This document shows, piece by piece, positions 36,268 to 48,442 of a DNA stretch of 64,000 bases. Numbering within the stretch: the first letter of the stretch is position 1; each line of letters begins with the position of its first letter. The stretch comes from Triglochin maritima (Eukaryota > Streptophyta > Magnoliopsida > Alismatales > Juncaginaceae). The stretch covers positions 4,836,001 through 4,900,000 of the forward strand of contig OY821789.1 in the NCBI GenBank assembly GCA_963682175.1, in the 5' to 3' direction. The position numbers were made by a program, and so were the translations under genes. The notes below the pieces were generated by a model, which worked only from the letters and a program-made list of their open reading frames with translations, did no database searches and was not told the DNA's origin.

Positions 36268-37330
36268 TTAACTCATTTGTCTTCCATCTGGTTCCGCAAT
36301 TTGTTTTTCACGACATTCATGGCCAAAAACTCTATCAACGGTTGCAGTTGCAACTGACAAGATCAATGTCAAGATAATCAACAAGAAAACCAACGGAAAA
36401 GTTAAAATTTTCTTCTTTTGAACCATCTTATCTGTGAATTCTGTTAAGCTTTTCAAATCTCCAAATTCTGGATTGGATCTGACATCACGAACATAAGTCT
36501 CCAATTGACTTTCAAGAACAATGAGATCAAAATCAGAAAATTCTTTGGGATAAAATTTTGTCATTTGAAACAATCTTGTCTTATCAAATTGTGAGAAAGT
36601 ATTTGTAGGATTTAAACACGATACACACATCAATATAACTTTGTGCTCCCCTCTGTGAAATGGTTGTTCAACTCCTGAAGTTGCATATCAATTATTGTGT
36701 AGAATATTTCAACACGATAATGACGCACATTAGAAAATTTCTTTATTCTTCGACGAGAAATTTGGGATCTCCAAGGGTTTTCCGGACATCGGTGGAGAGG
36801 CCCGATATAATTCAGACATTATAGGAACCATAATATCATATTTTGTGCAGAACTGGGTAGTTTGCTATAATATAGAATCTCATACTTCTCTCATTTCTCG
36901 TAGACTTTGTTTTGTCACTGCCACTAAATCCAAGGCACTAATAATGTCTTGGTCTTTTCTTTGTAATGTCACTGAGAGATCATTAGTCAGTCCTAAGATA
37001 TTTCTCATCAAGTGTAAACAAAAGACAAATTCAAAGTCTTGCAAGTTGTCGAGTAGAATGATGACTTCTCATTTTTCCCATAATTTGAATTTTTTTTGAT
37101 AATCGGGCCCTTCCAACATAGGAATTTAGATGTTTCTTATCTTTCCAATTTCTTAAGCTTATCGAAACAAATGATTTCTCCATCCCAAAAGAGTTGAATA
37201 AATAACAATAAAGACAGAAAGCAGCATCTTTTGTGACACTATATTCCAATCATTGAATTCACTGAACCATTCGCTGTTGAACCATCACATTTTAGCACCC
37301 ATCTTGGTTTGTGGGAACTCATAGTTAGGA
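36268..37330 (-). pseudogene. Dead hAT transposase of the ZMYM1-like / TTF-zinc-finger type
   Basis: Minus-strand fragments in family order. First comes the TTF-type zinc-finger start, FNSEWFSEFNDW and then KDAAFCLYCYLF, with a frame break between them near 37255. Next is DFEFVFCLHLMRNILGLTND followed by LQRKDQDIISALDLV (about 37045-36860). Then HYRVEIFYTIIDMQLQELNN (about 36720-36660). Last is the C-terminal dimerisation region FYPKEFSDFDLIVLESQLET to FPLVFLLIILTLILSVATAT (36570-36330). Stops and frameshifts separate the blocks, and the central catalytic part between the zinc finger and FVFCLHLM is missing. It is a transposon relic. Terminal repeats were not found. Confidence 0.8.
36763..36800. 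other. 38-bp copy of the SUMO protease start region inside the hAT relic
   Basis: 36763-36800 matches 35788-35825 at 37 of 38 bases. The source segment includes the start codon and first codons of the SUMO protease (MAGKPLEIP). The copy reads MSGKPLEIP in the same orientation. It sits in a poorly conserved linker between two transposase blocks, 975 bp from its source. Confidence 0.9.
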
Positions 37331-37339
37331 TCAGAAAGG

Positions 37340-38119
37340 CGGGAAGATCCTCTTAAGTAATATTCTCTACGAATTTCATTATGCACAGTAGGATGAAATT
37401 CAGAAATTTGTTTTCTTTCTCCTGAATCTGATGCTAATTCAGCTAATTTTATTTCAACTCGACTCCGTTTTTCTGGTGGTTGTGTTTGTTGGGGTTTTTA
37501 ATCAAAAACTTATCCATTCTTGAGAATGAAAAACAAATATTGAATGGAGTTGTGATCAAACTCTGTACTCTAAAACACACAATGATCAAATTTCTCTAGT
37601 CGCAAACAATAAATCAGAGGAGCTATTTTATTCTTCAATCAAAATTCGTAATCAAAAATTAATCAAGCAGAAGATGCAATTCAAGAAAGAAGATAGACAC
37701 ATTCATAGGAACCCCCAATGATCAAATGTGAGACTAGATAGCAAGCTCTCGCCGTCCCACACACCTTCAATCTCTGCTAGCAAGACGAGTATCGTCCCAC
37801 ACACCAGCAGAAGGGCACACTAAGGACTTGGTTGGGGGGACAATGTCCACCAGGATCACCACCACTCGTTCCACCAGTGGGAAAGGGAGAGAGTACCTGA
37901 CTGAATCGGTTGACCCGCAGTTGAACTCGGAGAGGCGGAGGCGTGGAGAGGTGGGGGTGGGGCCCGCGTGGGGCCGTGGAGAGGTAGAGTCGTGGAGAGG
38001 TGGAGCCGCGGAGATGGAGAAATGCAGAGTGGAGAAGGTGGAGAAGTGCGAACTGTGGAGGGCGGGACTGCGGGAGCCGGGAGGGGTCAAGCTCGCTTCT
38101 CGCTTGGTCAGGTGGAGAA
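37340..38119. other. Intergenic, with a GA-rich stretch
   Basis: 37340-37780 has no recognised feature. 37880-38119 is rich in GTGGAGAGGTGG-like purine sequence, which continues at 40262-40306 on the far side of the next insertion. The open frames here are low complexity and not convincing as genes. Confidence 0.4.
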
Positions 38120-38124
38120 GGTGG

Positions 38125-40261
38125 TGTAGGATTTCGTGTCCCTATATATGTATATATTTTTAAAAAACTTAATACAGATATACAAGACCGATTTCATATT
38201 TTCATTGATTTTACGTACATGTATTTGTTTATTCTAATATCATGCATTCCTACATATATTAAAATAAACAAAGGATAAGTCGATCATACCCAAAGGTTCT
38301 CTAAAACCTTTCAGAAGATCCGGAGTTCCGTTGCTCGTCGAATCGCTCGCCGATTCGTCTCCAAGTGTTCACCAAACTCTAAACAAGATTAGAGAGAAAT
38401 GAGCTAGTCAATCAATTTCTAATTAAGCTTAGAATCTAGCTAATAACCCCTCTTTAAGATCCTAAGATTTCTATCTCCTAAACTCAAAATTAATAAGAGA
38501 TTTTCGTGGTGATTAGAGGAGAGATTAATGAGAAAGAATTTTTGCATTAACATAAACAAGTATGATGATGAGTCCTTTTATAAGCTCCCAAAACATCTTT
38601 ATCAAGAACTATTCTTTAGTCATGATTTCTTGTTTATTCTCTCCTACAATTAATCTCAAATTGCCACATAAGCATCCTAAAAAATGTTTGATTAAATCTG
38701 GAATTAATCCAACACATGATCTAATTATTCTCTTAATAATTCAGCCAAAAATCGTTATATTCGGTTGACCGAGAATTCGAACCATTTGGTTTTAACACAT
38801 GTTCGAATGACCGTGAGCTAGACGGTTGACCGAAAATGCATGAGAAAAAATTTCTGGAAAAATTCGGACGATCTGCGTCTTGCTCCGGTCGACCGTTGAC
38901 CCACAAAAATTTCTCTTGGCGAATATTCATCGGACGATCGTGTCACCTTCGGTCTACCGAAAATATCCCAAGATATCTCCTGGATATTTACTCTCGGTTG
39001 ACCGAACTCAATTGTCCAGGCACTCCAGACAATTTCGGTCAACCAATTGTGTTTACCCGTTCCCCGTTCGGTTGACCGTTCCGAATATACCTCGGTCGAC
39101 CGAACCCTAAACAGTTTACCGTGTTTGACCCCGATTTTTGCCTTTGGCAAATTTTGGATTCATTTCCAACAATTTTTGATATTTTTGGTTTTTAGCAAAT
39201 TCATATCTTATGTAATATATTATCTTATGTAATATTGAATTATTACACCCCATAATATATACAACTCATGTGAATTTATTATGATTCTTATTACGTCAAT
39301 TCTCATTATATATTGATTTTATTCATTCACCACATGTGTCCTTTTTTCACATGAAACCTGACACATCATATGAACTCAAAATCAAGCTTCTTATTTTTCA
39401 GTTTTGTGGTGTGACCTATAAGAGGATCTAAGCCCAATTGACAGCGATATTAAACACTTAATATCCCAAACTATAAGCGATATCTAGCTACACATTATAG
39501 TTACCCAATTAGCATAGATGTATTTGTTCTACTCGAACTAAACACGATCCATTTAGTGATGTAAGTGCACAACTTGTGTCTGTCCCTTGCCTCATGATAT
39601 TAAGAATATATATAAAGTAGAAATGTGTCACGGTGTCACCTTTGTATTATATGTAACTTAACTCAAGTTACATTGTGCACATTATAATTTTGCTTTATCA
39701 AGAGACCCACCAATATCATTACTCAATAAAGAGGGGCAACGATAATCGTTTGACTAGCTATCTTTTCCAGCACAAATCATGTTCAGCCAACTATTGCATT
39801 TATCACTATACTCATTGATAATTTTTGACAATAATCAAATTAATCACTTCTTGAGTGAAAAGATATAAGTCTCGTATCTTAGGATCCAAGACACAATAAA
39901 ACATTAATGACACGAAATACAATTCCATAATGTTTTACTTGTTATGTCTATTCAATATATAAAAGTAATATTTTCCTCTTTTATATACTCGTGTCGTCAA
40001 TTATCTGTAGAGCTACAACAATCGATGACCAACAAGACAATCTTATTTCGGTGATTAATGTTCCATGTTAATTACCATGATTATGAATAACTTTTGATTT
40101 ATGTAAACCATTATCTTTTAGAGCTATACAGTTAAGGATCAAGCGCATATTCCTTAACACTTCCAAAAGACGAATACCATAATCAAGGAACAAAATGTTT
40201 ACACATCCAATTCATAATAATTGACATATAAAAGTAAAACTTTTAGAACACATTCCTTTCA
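38125..40261. mobile_element. Probable solo LTR, 2.1 kb
   Basis: Starts TGTAGG and ends CCTTTCA. Flanking 5-mers are GGTGG (38120-38124) and GGTGA (40262-40266), matching 4 of 5, and the GA-rich host sequence resumes on the right. It contains a cluster of GGTTGACC/GGTCGACC motifs (38763-39101). No coding domain is seen. Boundaries and class are tentative. Confidence 0.45.
38763..39101. repeat. GGTTGACC/GGTCGACC motif cluster
   Basis: Motif starts: 38763, 38824, 38887 (intact GGTCGACC), 38951 (GGTCTACC), 38996, 39037 (GGTCAACC), 39070 and 39094 (intact). Most copies differ from the palindrome by a C-to-T or G-to-A change at the central CpG. Spacing is irregular (24-64 bp). Confidence 0.8.
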
Positions 40262-40446
40262 GGTGAAGGGGTGGAGTCGTCGAGAAGGTGGAGTGGCGAG
40301 TGGCGTTGTGAGATCCTAATCCTAATTGAGCTATAATTGGTTGTTTAGATGGTGATTAAGAGGAGATCAGATTGGACGGCTGGGATGGAGTGGAGAAAGT
40401 TGGTTTGGATGGTTGAGATGAAGAGATGGGATGCATATTAGGTGGA

Positions 40447-40448
<2 letters not shown>

Positions 40449-40492
<44 letters not shown>

Positions 40493-40540
40493 CACACACA
40501 CTCTACTCTCTCTCTCACGCTCTCACGCGTCTCTCTCTCC
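40449..40540. repeat. (CT)n microsatellite and pyrimidine tract
   Basis: About 20 uninterrupted CT units to 40489, then a short CA run and further CTCTCT blocks to about 40540. It lies near the 5' end of the solo LTR. Confidence 0.9.
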
Positions 40541-40954
40541 CTCTCAGTGTTGTGCTCCGGCGAGGTTGAAGTGGTCGGCGTCGGTTGGTTGGTGGAGGTG
40601 AGTTGGGTTGTATGCCTAACCATCTCATTTGCACTTCTTCTTCTTATTCTCTCTCTCTCTCTCATGTCGTCTACCTCTCAGTGTTTGGGTGTGGCGAGGT
40701 GTTCGTCAGAGCGAGGGTGTGGTCGTAGATCGTCGAGGTGCGGTGATCGTTGAACGAGCGAGAAGTTCGTCGGTGGATAGTGATTTTGGGAGAAGTACCC
40801 GTGGAAGCGCCGTCGAGGTTATTCGAAGGTTTCTTCAGACCTTCACGGTATGTCAAACTTGTATTTGTAGCTCACTTATGTTTGTGTGAGATTTTGGAAG
40901 TCGACGGTAGGCTGAAGGACTCGTCGCAAGTAACAATAGTTTTACTGCTGGATC

Positions 40955-41556
40955 GGTCGACCGGTTGGTGCAACTGTCGACCGTTCCTAGTGAGAATTCG
41001 GTTCTGCCTTACAACGGTCGAACGATGCTTGTGGGCGGTCGACCGATGGTGCGTTAGGGGCAAGCCCTGATTGGTTTCGGTCGAACGTACCCCCTTTACC
41101 GTTCGACCGTGCGCACTATTGTAGGTCGGTTGGGGGCGTTGACCATCCAAACGGTCGATCGCTCGTTGACTCGTCCGACCGACGACTTAAGTTAACTTAT
41201 TGGTTGGTTCGACCGATGGTGGTTCGGTCGACCGATGTTGATTTGATTCGATGGTGGATTTTACAGGTGGAATTCGGTCAACCGAGAGTGCTCGGGGGTT
41301 CGACCAGTTGATTATGGAGCGATGGGGATTTTTACTGGTAGTTTCCGGTCGGACGAGTCCCCTTTGTCGTTTGACCGATTGCTCGTTGTGTTCGTTGAAC
41401 CTGGGAGGCGACCATTTTAAACGGTCGACCGGTCCCTGACTTTGGTTCAACTGAATGTGTTGTTGGTGGGAATTGTTCGCCTGATGGAGTGTCAGTCGAG
41501 GTAGTTGCCCTGTTTTAGCGAGAGCCGGTCGACCGGGACTCTTGGTTCGGTCGACC
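40955..41556. repeat. GGTCGACC paired-palindrome array in LTR B
   Basis: Pairs start at 40955/40975, 41016/41037, 41079/41101, 41153/41173, 41207/41226, 41276/41298, 41347/41369, 41423/41445 and 41527/41549. Spacing inside the pairs is 19-22 bp. Members are GGTCGACC or near variants (GGTCGAAC, GTTCGACC, GGTCAACC, GTTTGACC). Sequence between sites is largely unrelated from unit to unit. Confidence 0.85.
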
Positions 41557-41670
41557 GATTTTGTCCAGTTTTGCACATAGGAGGTGCGGTTGTTGTGGTC
41601 GTCCATGTGAGACGAGTTGTGGTGCTGATGTTCTCCCGGCAAGTGTGCTAGTGAGTACGGGTGTTGCGGT

Positions 41671-41975
41671 GGTTGGGTGAAAGAGCCCTGGAGCCCCGTA
41701 ACTGTTGTGAGAGCTGCAGTTGGGTGAAAAAGCCCTGGAACCCAGCTAGTCTGTGCGGGGTTGGGTGAAAAAGCTCTGGAGCTCCGTAGTGCGTTCAGGT
41801 TAGGTGAAAGATCCCTGAAGCCCGAGCAATGACCGCGTGATAAGGGTGAAAGAGCCCTGGAACCCTGGTCGTGTCATGGTAGCTGTGGTTGGGTGAAAAA
41901 GCCATGGAGCCCAACTTGACGACGTTGAGTGTTGTTGTGGTTGGGTGAAAAAACCTTGGAGCCCAGTCTTGTGTT
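41671..41975 (+). repeat. Seven-unit minisatellite, GTTGGGTGAAAAAGCCCTGG core
   Basis: The core starts near 41671, 41718, 41759, 41798, 41840, 41887 and 41939 (period 39-52 bp). Each unit carries TGGGTGAAA(A/G)AGCCCTGGA followed by a variable spacer. Some units can pair GGGT/GGCT with AGCCC. Confidence 0.85.
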
Positions 41976-42349
41976 ATGTTTTTCTTTGTGGATAGAATTA
42001 CATGTTAGTGTGTTTCTGTTTCATATATTGTACAGTTTGGCATACGATGTTTCCTTCTGGAAACTCAGGCATTGTTGCATGTTTACTTTTCAGGTCGTGA
42101 TCGGCGTTAGTGGGTGGTGATCGAAGGGAGGAGCGCTACTACCAGATACTGTTTTCTCTCATTTTGAGGCCGGAGTGATTACTTGTATATTTTGTTTAAC
42201 CTTTGATGTAATCACACTTTTGAAATACTCAGATATATATGTCTATATATATATGTTGGTGCACCGTCTCTTTGTTTTGCGTAATATCCTCTTGTTGTTT
42301 GTGTTATAAAATTTTAAATTCTTCCGTTGTTTGGGGATGTTACAGGCGT

Positions 42350-43401
42350 GGGGAGGGATTGAGAGGGATTTTAGGGGAAATTTTAATTTTTAGGGATTAA
42401 GGATACCATGTAATGTAATCTAAATTTAAGTTTGACTTTGTTTAAGTGTACAACAATTTCAGAATAGTCCCACATCGGAAATCATTAATTGTTTGATAGA
42501 CTTTATAACTTTGTAGCTCTCTATTCTGTTGTGAGTTGATTACACACTCACAATGCATAATGTGCCTGATTGGCAGTGTGGGCGATTTTGGTTTAATATC
42601 TTACATTAACTTCAAATTTCTGGCGTGGGCACTTGGCTACGCGTGCCCACGCCTAGGTCCGCCCCCGTGTGTGCGTAATAGTTGTTTATACTAATTCTTA
42701 CTGTACATGTGTTTAGGTAACACGATACGATGATGAAACATGCTATGGTGGTGTTTGTGTTCGGATATCAAAGACACATTTTTTTTCGTGCTCGTGTACA
42801 TTCGTAACAAATTCACGGTTTTGATGTGAAAAACGTGTTCTTTCGAAGACATTACAAAAGTTTTGTTTGAGGTAAACCGGTGGTGGTTGTAGTTTAACAC
42901 AATTTCCCCTACCCCGTACTAATTTTAACGTTTGAAGCGACGAATGCATGCATCTGAAATCCAACATTTGGTGGGAGGTTAAGTCTAACATGCTTCTCCT
43001 AATTGCTCAACCAATACAAATTTCATTGTCCCACCCATCATTCGTGGACATAGATTTCATTTGCAGGTCAAATACATGTCAAACCGATCATATAAGTCAT
43101 CTCAACCTTTGTCCGTCAATGGCAAGATTCTCAAACATACTCATAGGCGTCAAGGTTCTATATGGACATGCGATCGAACTTAATATGACATGACTCAACT
43201 CAATATCGGGAATGACGGAGACCGTCAAGTAGCACTAACCCATAAGTATCAACACTTCAACGATGTCCAATCTCAAACCCGACCCGACCGACCAATCGGT
43301 ACGAGTGGTTTAGTACGCGAGGAGGACAGAGACTGTCAAACTAATTACTGCTCCACAATCGCCAGACGCCGAAGCAGCAAACCTCCACCTGGAGCAACCC
43401 G
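42350..43401. other. Intergenic region upstream of the HDDC2-like gene
   Basis: Right flank of the solo LTR, then about 1 kb leading to the HDDC2-like start codon. The last few hundred bases should be promoter and 5' UTR. I see no other gene or repeat. Confidence 0.35.
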
Positions 43402-46400
43402 ATGGCAGCGAAATCCCACTTCCCACCTCCAATCCCCACCTCCGGACGCCACCAATCCCTCCTCTCCCCTTCCCGGCCGAGGCTCCTCTCCCTCCGGCCC
43501 CGCGCCGGGGACGAACGGGACTCGAACTGGAAGCTCGGCGTCCTCCCGCCGTCTATGTCCAGATCCAACGCGGCCTCGGTCGTCGACTTCCTCACTCTTT
43601 GCCAGCGGCTCAAGGTGAGGACAGGATCATCGTCGGTTTTGTTTGGAATCGGGTGGTTGTGGTGAATACTAGTTATTCGTAGTTGATTGGTGGTGGTTGT
43701 GACGTGTATGTGGTTTGCTCCAGTTTCATGTTCTTATTCAATTTGGCTGCAAAACCTTGTTCAGTTGGCAAGGTGTAGATATAAGAAGTTGATTGTATTT
43801 TACAACAATGTGGTAGTTGTAGTTCCGGAATCGATATAAACAAAGTCGAATCATATTTGCTACTCCATCATTGTATTAGGTTCATAAAAAGACGTTCTTC
43901 AAATTCAATAATGCATTTGTGATTTGTAGTTATGAGAGTGGACATCCATTTCAGCACCAGTTATTGTTAAATTGTTTTGTTCCTTATGAGACTATGTTCA
44001 ACAATTCCCCGGGGCCTCACGTATATGGTGTCTCATTAAGTCCTCTTTGCATGTTGTTTAGAAATGGGCGAATGTGCTGGCCCAGTCATTGGAGCTTTTG
44101 GAATTTGATATCATATCAAATTTCCGTTCCAACACCTATTGGCGTCAGAGTGCGATATATGTCACTAAATCTTTCCAAATTGTTCAATGTGAGTCTATTC
44201 TTCACAGTTTCTGGGGAAACTATACTCTCAACTGTTTGTTATCCCAAATGACTAGGCTGAAACTTAGTGTGCAGGTATTTGCTTTAGGAAACTGATATAA
44301 TATTTTATTCAGAAAAGATATTTTCCACATAATCAATTGAATATGCAAAACCATTTTGTTTGGGACGATCTTTACATACTTGATAGTGTGAAAGAAAAGG
44401 TGGACAATGAATTCAGTCAGACATATGACTCATATCTTCCTCTTGAATGCGTAGTCAAACCACATGTCATCGCAAAACCGAATGACTTTTCCAGTTGCTT
44501 TGTTTCACCACCCACTTTCAGTACCAGCTTAGTGTGGAAATATATATCTTTAAAGTTTAAACATAATTTTTTTGTTAACTTCAGTCAACACTCAAACACT
44601 AAATTGTACGTGGCAGTATTTTAGATGTATTGGTTGAACATAGATATTCTTGCAAAACCTGTTCAATTATTCTATGTTTTTCAGTTTCATTATTTTTTTC
44701 AGGTTATTTATAGTACATTCTTAATTCATTCATTTTAGATCTGCTAATTTTTTGTTAGGAATGTTAAATTTCTTTGGGTAATATATTTTCAGACCACTAA
44801 AAGGAAAGGATGGATTAACCATGGCATAAAGGGTCCTGAGTCTATCGCTGATCACATGTACCGCATGGCATTAATGGCTTTGATCGTTGGTGATTTTCCA
44901 GGTGTAGACCGGGAAAGGTCAGTCTTATATCATCGTATTTTTTCTCACGTTTAGTATTTTCATTCTGTTATGGATTACTTATCTTTTCTGCATCCAAGAG
45001 AAGTCTTACAATTGAAGAATTGTTCTAACATTTCAAGTAAACTGTCGTAAATGAATACACTTGGCATTGTCTTCCATGTTATCAGTCGTTCTGTACCAAT
45101 GCTTTTAAAAGGTTCAAAAGAAGCTAAAGGTTTCTTTATGGTTCTTCGGTTCTCAAGTTTGGAGGGTTAATAATGAGCCGAATATTACTTGGATTGTGCA
45201 TATAACGCTATCAAGTGTCAGTCCAATTTGTGCTTGTGAAGAACCAAAATGAGAATTCTGTCATTCTTTCTGTAGGCCTTCCAACTTTTGGTACGTTGCA
45301 ATTGTGATTTGCTATGGCCAAGTTGTTTCCTAATTTCACTCACGTGTTGTCTGTTCTTTTGCAGATTTTATAATGTTTTAACCTTAATTGACGTGCTTAC
45401 TGGTCTATAAAGTTATTATTATGTCTGAACCAATATTATTTCACTTTATTCAATGTTATATACGATTACTGCAATTTTTTCCCCACCCAGGTGCATTAAG
45501 ATTGCTGTCGTGCATGATATGGCAGAAGGTAATTGGTAACTTGTAGTTTTTTACTTTACTATTCTCTTCCAAAGAATTATTTCTGTACGTCAACCACCTG
45601 GGACATGCATCTATAGGTTCTGTAGGAATATTTGTAATACAGCATGTTGACTTCTCCATTGTTAACCTCAGTGCTTTCCCTCCCCAGTACTCTCCCTTGT
45701 GTTTCTAGAGTTTGGTCACAATATATTTCCAGTGTCATATTAATTCATTGACAAATGATCTTAAGTAGAACTGCTGATTTTTTATTTTATTTTTAATAAC
45801 ACCCTACATCTTTCTTGGCAGCTATAGTTGGTGACATTACACCATCAGATGGTGTGCCCAAATTAGAGAAAAGCAGACTAGAACAAGCAGCATTGAATGA
45901 AATGTGTGAAGTCCTTGGTGGAGGGCTTCGAGGTACTTATCATTTTTGCCTTAATTTTCAATATGATATCACCACAATGCTCTTTCCTTTCACTTTGTTT
46001 TGTGTTTCTTTATGATTATTGTCACACATATAATCCTTAGTTTGTATTGCAAATATAATTGGTATTGGTTTGCATTTGTTTTTTGGTTGCATTGATCCTA
46101 TTTTTTGAAACATTGTTAGTGTTCATATAGAACTTTTTCCAGTTATGTAAAAACTGACTGCAACTTTGCTTGTCTACAGCCAACGAGATAAAGGAACTGT
46201 GGCATGAGTATGAAAACAATTCTTCAGCAGAGGCTAATCTTGTCAAAGATTTCGACAAAGTATGTCTCTTATCACACTTTATAATATCGAAACTCCTACT
46301 TTTATCTACTGGTTTGTTAGCATAGAAAGAGCGGTTAGTAAAGAAAATGATGGAAAAAAGTGAAGCGAGAGAAAGGAAATTAGTAAAACAATGACCAATT

Positions 46401-48442
46401 TCCTTTGACTTAAATAATGTTGCAGTTCATTCTTCTAATATCAGTAGGTTGTTCTTATCACTTCATTTGAGAGATTTTAGAAAGAAATAACTAAAATTCA
46501 ACTTCAATTTCCATTTATGTACAATTCTAAAGAAAGTTAACATCAACATTACAAAACTATGGTAAAGGGAGTTGGATGTACACAACCTCACCCTTGCAAT
46601 AACAGGGAAGTTGTTTTCAATCGACACATGATCGAGAAACACAAGTACGCAAAGATTTTTGCCACTTCATAACAAATAGGCACTTTATTGAGTACTATAA
46701 TATAATCTATTATAATCAAGAAGCCAAGAATACTAAGTCCGTGACTTCATTGGAAATAAACGTGATTTGATCAAAATACACTTTCAATCATGTCTTCATT
46801 TTTTTCTCTCCATAAATTCTATCAAATGAGAGAAATTGAGCATCTCTCCTAATTTCTTTGCTTTTCTCTTCCCCTCCTCAAGTTGCAAACTTGCCATCAT
46901 GGCCCATAGAAGCTTTGTACCTTGTTTTAGTGTTTGAATAACTTTATTAAGCAGCTTCACATGTGTTTTCCCTTTTCCTGTATTTTAATTCATATTTTCG
47001 TGTTTATTGCACCAGGTTGAAATGATTCTCCAGGCCTTGGAATATGAAACTGGTAGCGTCTTGTCTCCAAGTGAAAGTTTTATGATATGATATGGGTGAT
47101 GCATGCTATAATTTTTTTAACCTTATCTCTGTAATCCAATTTCCTATTGTAGACTTTGACTTGGTTGTGTGCTTTTCTCATTGTTTTTTAACTGCATATA
47201 TTCATAAAATGGACTAAAACAATGTAAAGCTGTGAAAGTAGCTCGTTATTTAATCCCACAAGATTATTCAGTGTGGGTTACACAAATTTACTAGAATTAT
47301 ACTAGAAACAAGTTGATTTTGCAACCACATAGACCAACGCCTAGGAGACTGACCTTTATTTGCCACATGCTTCACAGTCTAACATGGGACAACTAAGTGA
47401 TCCTAGCCTAAAGGATTAACTAAGCGATTATTCAATCAATTACGTGATTGTTGAGTTACCCGAACATTACGTCAACCTTACTGTTCAGTACCTCTTAAAT
47501 TGATGTTCCCTTTTTATGCTGATTGGTATTATGTTGGCCTCCTCTTAAGTTAGCAAGCAACATCTTCGTGGCTCCATCGGTTGGTATGCTTCAAGAGCAT
47601 TGTATTTTTCAACCTCCTGAATGATTGTTTGTGCAAGTTTTTTTTTTTGCAATTTTTATTCTCCTACAATAAATACGTTACTGTCTTCTGCTTTCTTCAC
47701 TTATATCTTGATCTTTATACCTTATCAATCAAGTATTTATTTGGATTTTAAGCTTATCATTGCATCTGGTTACCATTGCTTAGAATGCTTGCCAATCATC
47801 AATCTAGCCTCCAGAAATTTGAATTGATGATTTCAGTTCACCCCTCAGTGATATCAACTGCTGATTCCACCATTCTCATTGACGGGCACCTAAATTTTAC
47901 GACTGATGAGTAAATGTTGTAAATTCTACTGCCTCACAAATATCACTATAATAAGACCATGTTCCTCAATTACACACTGGTACAATACATAAATACCTTC
48001 TTAAAAACTAACATGCTGTAGAAGTTTTTGAAATTGGTTTCCCACTGAGGAGCATCCACTCCTTTGAATCTCTTGATCCTGTAACTTCATAAATTTGTGC
48101 TGTCCTATTTTTAACATTGCTCCTTTTGCAGAACATGGAAAGCTGCTAGATGAGTTCTTTCTTTCAACGGCAGGTACGCCCATTTATTTACTAGAAAATT
48201 GCAAATATATGAATTGTTGATCTGCTATAATCTAATACTAATAAGTGATGACCCACAATGTTGTTTTGTGTAAATTTGTGCCGTGATGCCCAGTGATGTT
48301 GGAAAGGGCTTTGCTTGTTTTTATCCCCTTTTCGAGACAAGTAAATAGGTATTCTTGTTTTTCAGGCAAGTTCCAAACTGAAGTTGGAAAGAGTTGGGCT
48401 GCAGAAATTATATCAAGAAGGAGAATGGCTTTGGGCAATTAG
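43402..48442 (+). CDS. HDDC2-like: HD-domain phosphohydrolase, HDDC2 / YfbR-type 5'-deoxynucleotidase, 8 exons
   Basis: The family hydrolyses deoxynucleoside 5'-monophosphates with a metal ion. Exons: 43402-43614, 44793-44917, 45491-45528, 45822-45932, 46180-46259, 47016-47052, 48132-48173, 48366-48442. All have GT-AG borders and join in phase, giving 240 residues. The HD metal site is intact: His92 (ESIADHMYRMA), His121-Asp122 (IAVVHDMAEA) and an Asp in LVKDFDKVEM (186 or 188). The family block AIVGDITPSDGVPKLEKSR follows the HD pair. The first about 50 residues (MAAKSHFPPPIPTSGRHQSL and a Ser/Arg/Pro-rich run) look like an added organelle-targeting peptide. This is my inference. The start codon is the first ATG of the frame. 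No defects seen. Confidence 0.92.

Larger units (their letters stand above)
40307..42344 (+). mobile_element. Solo LTR (family B), 2038 bp, with perfect 5-bp target duplication
   Basis: Starts TGTGAGATCC and ends GGGATGTTACA. It is flanked by GGCGT on both sides (40302-40306 and 42345-42349). In order it holds a CT microsatellite, a GGTCGACC-pair array, a minisatellite and an AT-rich 3' part. No coding domain lies within or directly beside it, so it is a solo LTR. Superfamily is undetermined. It is related to LTR A at the window start. Confidence 0.85.

Noticed and set aside
37767..38163. Open frames on both strands in the GA-rich region
   Set aside because: Low-complexity Arg/Gly/Glu composition from purine repeats, with no conserved motif.
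43919..44295. Open frames in intron 1 of the HDDC2-like gene as an alternative exon
   Set aside because: Exon 1 joins exon 2 in phase without it, the peptide matches no part of the HDDC2 family, and I recognise no domain. An unknown fragment cannot be fully excluded.
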